From Paludibacteraceae bacterium (lineage in GTDB: Bacteria > Bacteroidota > Bacteroidia > Bacteroidales > Paludibacteraceae): a DNA stretch of 5,878 nt. The position numbers and the translations under genes were made by a program. The stretch covers positions 1 to 5,878 of the forward strand of contig JAGCIZ010000293.1 of NCBI GenBank assembly GCA_017648235.1, given 5' to 3'. Positions 4,053 to 5,878 of this stretch are shown one piece after another. How positions within the stretch are numbered: position 1 is the first letter of the stretch; each line of letters starts with the position of its first letter. The notes under the pieces were generated by a model, which was not told the origin of the DNA, ran no database searches, and saw nothing but the letters and a program-made list of their open reading frames with translations.

Positions 4053-5878
4053 ATAAAAAGAAAGAGGTGAAGCACACGCCTTTGATGCAGCAGTTCTATG
4101 ACATCAAGGCAAAACATCCCGAAGCGGTTCTTTTATTTCGGGTAGGCGACTTCTACGAAATGTATGGAGACGATGCTCCAAAAGGTGCTGAGATTTTAGG
4201 AATTACTCTTACTTGTCGTGGTCGAGGTTCGGAAAATGAAGTTGAAATGGCTGGTTTTCCTCATCATGCCCTTGACACTTATCTGCCGAAATTGGTAAGG
4301 GCAGGCTTGCGAGTTGCAATTTGCGATCAACTAGAAGACCCAAAAACAACAAAAACACTTGTAAAAAGAGGAATAACGGAACTTGTTACTCCTGGGGTTT
4401 CTATCAATGATAATATTCTTAATAACAAAGAGAATAACTTTTTAGCAGCGGTTCATTTCAATAAAAACATTGTAGGAGTAGCTTTTTTGGATATTTCCAC
4501 AGGAGAATTTTTAGTGGGAGAAGGAACTTCTAGTTATGTTGAAAAACTATTGCAAAACTTTATGCCTAAAGAGGTGCTTTACGAACGTCAGAATCGTAAA
4601 AAGTTTGTAGAGTGTTTTGGCGATAAGTTTTTTACTTTTGAGCAAGAAGATTGGGTTTATACCTCAGATGCTGCTCATGACCGTTTGCTTAAGCAGTTTG
4701 AAACTAACAACCTAAAAGGATTTGGTATATCAAACTTTACTACAGCAATAGTTGCTGCAGGTGCTGTTCTTTATTACATGGATTCCACCCATCACGAAAA
4801 TTTGGGACATATCACTCAAATTGCACGTATCGAAGAAGATAATTATGTGTGGTTGGATAGGTTTACCATCAGAAATTTGGAGTTGTATGCAGGATCAGAA
4901 GAGTCTTCGCATACGTTGGTTGGTGTTTTGGACAAAACCATTACTCCTATGGGAGGACGACTTTTGCGACGTTGGTTGGCATTGCCATTGAAGAATGTTA
5001 GACAAATAGAAGAACGTCATCATCTTGTGGAGTATTTTTTCCGTAATCCACAAGAAAAAAACTTCTTTGTTCAGCAGTTTTCAATGGTGGGCGATATGGA
5101 ACGACTTCTTTCAAAAGTTGCAGTGGGGCGCATATCTCCACGCGAGGTTTGGCAACTTCGTACGGCAATGAAAGCCATAGAACCAGTTAAGCAACTTTGT
5201 TTGAGTTCTACCGATGAAGTCGTACGTTCTTTTGGAGAACGTTTGCATGATTGTGTTTCAATTCGTGAAAAAATAGAAAAGCTTCTTAATGAAAATCCTC
5301 CGTTGATGCTCAATAAAGGAAATATTATTTGTTCTGGAGTGAACGAAGAATTAGACGAATTGCGTAAGATAGCTTTTTCTGGGAAGGATTATTTGTTGCA
5401 AATACAACAAAGGGAGTCGGAAGCAACCGAAATTCCTAGTTTGAAAATTAGTTACAACAACGTATTTGGTTATTATATTGAGGTTCGTAACATTCATAAA
5501 GATAAGGTTCCTTCTTCGTGGATTCGCAAGCAAACACTTACTCAAGCCGAACGTTACATAACTCAGGAGTTGAAGGATTATGAGGAGAAAATTCTTGGTG
5601 CAGAGGAAAAGATTTTTATGATTGAAAATCGTATTTTCAACGATTTAATCGCCGATATTTCAAATTATATTTCTTCCATTCAGTTGAATTGTAATATTGT
5701 GGCGCAAATTGATGTGTTGCTATCATTTGCAAAAATCTCGGAAGAGAATTGTTATGTTCGCCCTATAGTTAATCAGGGAGATTCTATTTCTATAACAAAA
5801 GGACGTCATCCCGTTATAGAGAAGCAGCTTCCTTTAGGAGAGGAATATATTCCTAATGATGTTTATTTAGATAGGGAA
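4049..5878 (+). CDS. mutS: DNA mismatch repair protein MutS (C-terminus outside window)
   Basis: The frame is open for 610 codons to the window edge; full MutS is usually about 850-880 residues. MutS dimers recognise mismatches and small loops and, with ATP, recruit MutL. Domain I (about 8-120) has GDFYEMY with Phe35 and Glu37, the Phe-x-Glu that stacks on and contacts the mismatch. It continues through EMAGFPHHALDTYLPKLVRA and VAICDQLEDP. Connector domain II covers about 125-250 (from VTPGV). The lever/core contains LDRFTIRNLEL (269-279) and MGGRLLRRWL (301-310). The clamp contains ISYNNVFGYYIEV (467-479) and TLTQAERYIT (496-505). GRHPVIE and YIPNDVYLD near the end lead into the ATPase domain, but Walker A, Walker B and the dimerisation helix-turn-helix lie beyond the window. 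The ATG overlaps the rng stop as ATGA, so translation is probably coupled and the two genes cotranscribed. No frameshift is seen. Confidence 0.98.
   Translation, partial: MNKKKEVKHTPLMQQFYDIKAKHPEAVLLFRVGDFYEMYGDDAPKGAEILGITLTCRGRGSENEVEMAGFPHHALDTYLPKLVRAGLRVAICDQLEDPKTTKTLVKRGITELVTPGVSINDNILNNKENNFLAAVHFNKNIVGVAFLDISTGEFLVGEGTSSYVEKLLQNFMPKEVLYERQNRKKFVECFGDKFFTFEQEDWVYTSDAAHDRLLKQFETNNLKGFGISNFTTAIVAAGAVLYYMDSTHHENLGHITQIARIEEDNYVWLDRFTIRNLELYAGSEESSHTLVGVLDKTITPMGGRLLRRWLALPLKNVRQIEERHHLVEYFFRNPQEKNFFVQQFSMVGDMERLLSKVAVGRISPREVWQLRTAMKAIEPVKQLCLSSTDEVVRSFGERLHDCVSIREKIEKLLNENPPLMLNKGNIICSGVNEELDELRKIAFSGKDYLLQIQQRESEATEIPSLKISYNNVFGYYIEVRNIHKDKVPSSWIRKQTLTQAERYITQELKDYEEKILGAEEKIFMIENRIFNDLIADISNYISSIQLNCNIVAQIDVLLSFAKISEENCYVRPIVNQGDSISITKGRHPVIEKQLPLGEEYIPNDVYLDRE
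4052..4069 (+). repeat. Direct repeat at rng/mutS junction, copy 2
   Basis: This is the partner of 4017-4034 and encodes residues 2-7 of MutS, again N-K-K-K-E-V. It starts on the last base of the rng stop codon. Confidence 0.85.

Noticed and set aside
5071..5313. An 80-codon minus-strand open frame inside mutS
   Set aside because: It is antisense to the intact MutS core domain, with no leader or family resemblance.

Overview
The window looks like chromosomal DNA of a Bacteroidota member, probably order Bacteroidales. Supporting signs are the AT-rich A-tract leaders without Shine-Dalgarno sequences, promoters of the TAnnTTTG type, a DUF4988 lipoprotein with Listeria-Bacteroides and InlB-like repeats, a Bacteroidota-type HU, and a 30-residue lysine/arginine-rich protein between HU and RNase G. 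Genus cannot be assigned.

Layout. (1) Positions 1-1543, minus strand: the first 514 codons of a large surface lipoprotein whose 3' end lies off the left edge. It has a lipobox signal, a coiled coil, DUF4988, one Listeria-Bacteroides repeat, two InlB-B-like repeats and the start of a further module. (2) Positions 1544-1997: 454 bp without a protein gene, but not empty. The minus strand carries a 170-205 nt RNA that folds into one long interrupted hairpin ending in a U-tract, with a promoter-like TATCTTTG upstream. Its architecture fits 6S RNA (the Bacteroidota 6S-Flavo type), and I consider it the main discovery here. The HU promoter (TATATTTG) fires the other way from the same region. (3) Positions 1998-5878, plus strand: HU (94 aa), a 30-aa AURKAIP1/COX24-like basic protein, a terminator-like hairpin, RNase G (520 aa, TTG start), and MutS, which overlaps rng by 4 bp and runs off the right edge after 610 codons, just before its Walker A motif.

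How they fit together. The plus-strand genes are housekeeping: nucleoid structure, a probable ribosome-associated peptide, RNA processing and mismatch repair. HU and the small protein form one unit 20 bp apart. rng and mutS form another unit through an ATGA overlap, separated from the first by the hairpin, which may end or attenuate transcription. If the 6S call is right, a regulator of RNA polymerase and a nucleoid protein are transcribed back-to-back from one intergenic region. The lipoprotein lies downstream of the RNA on the same strand, with no clear promoter of its own.
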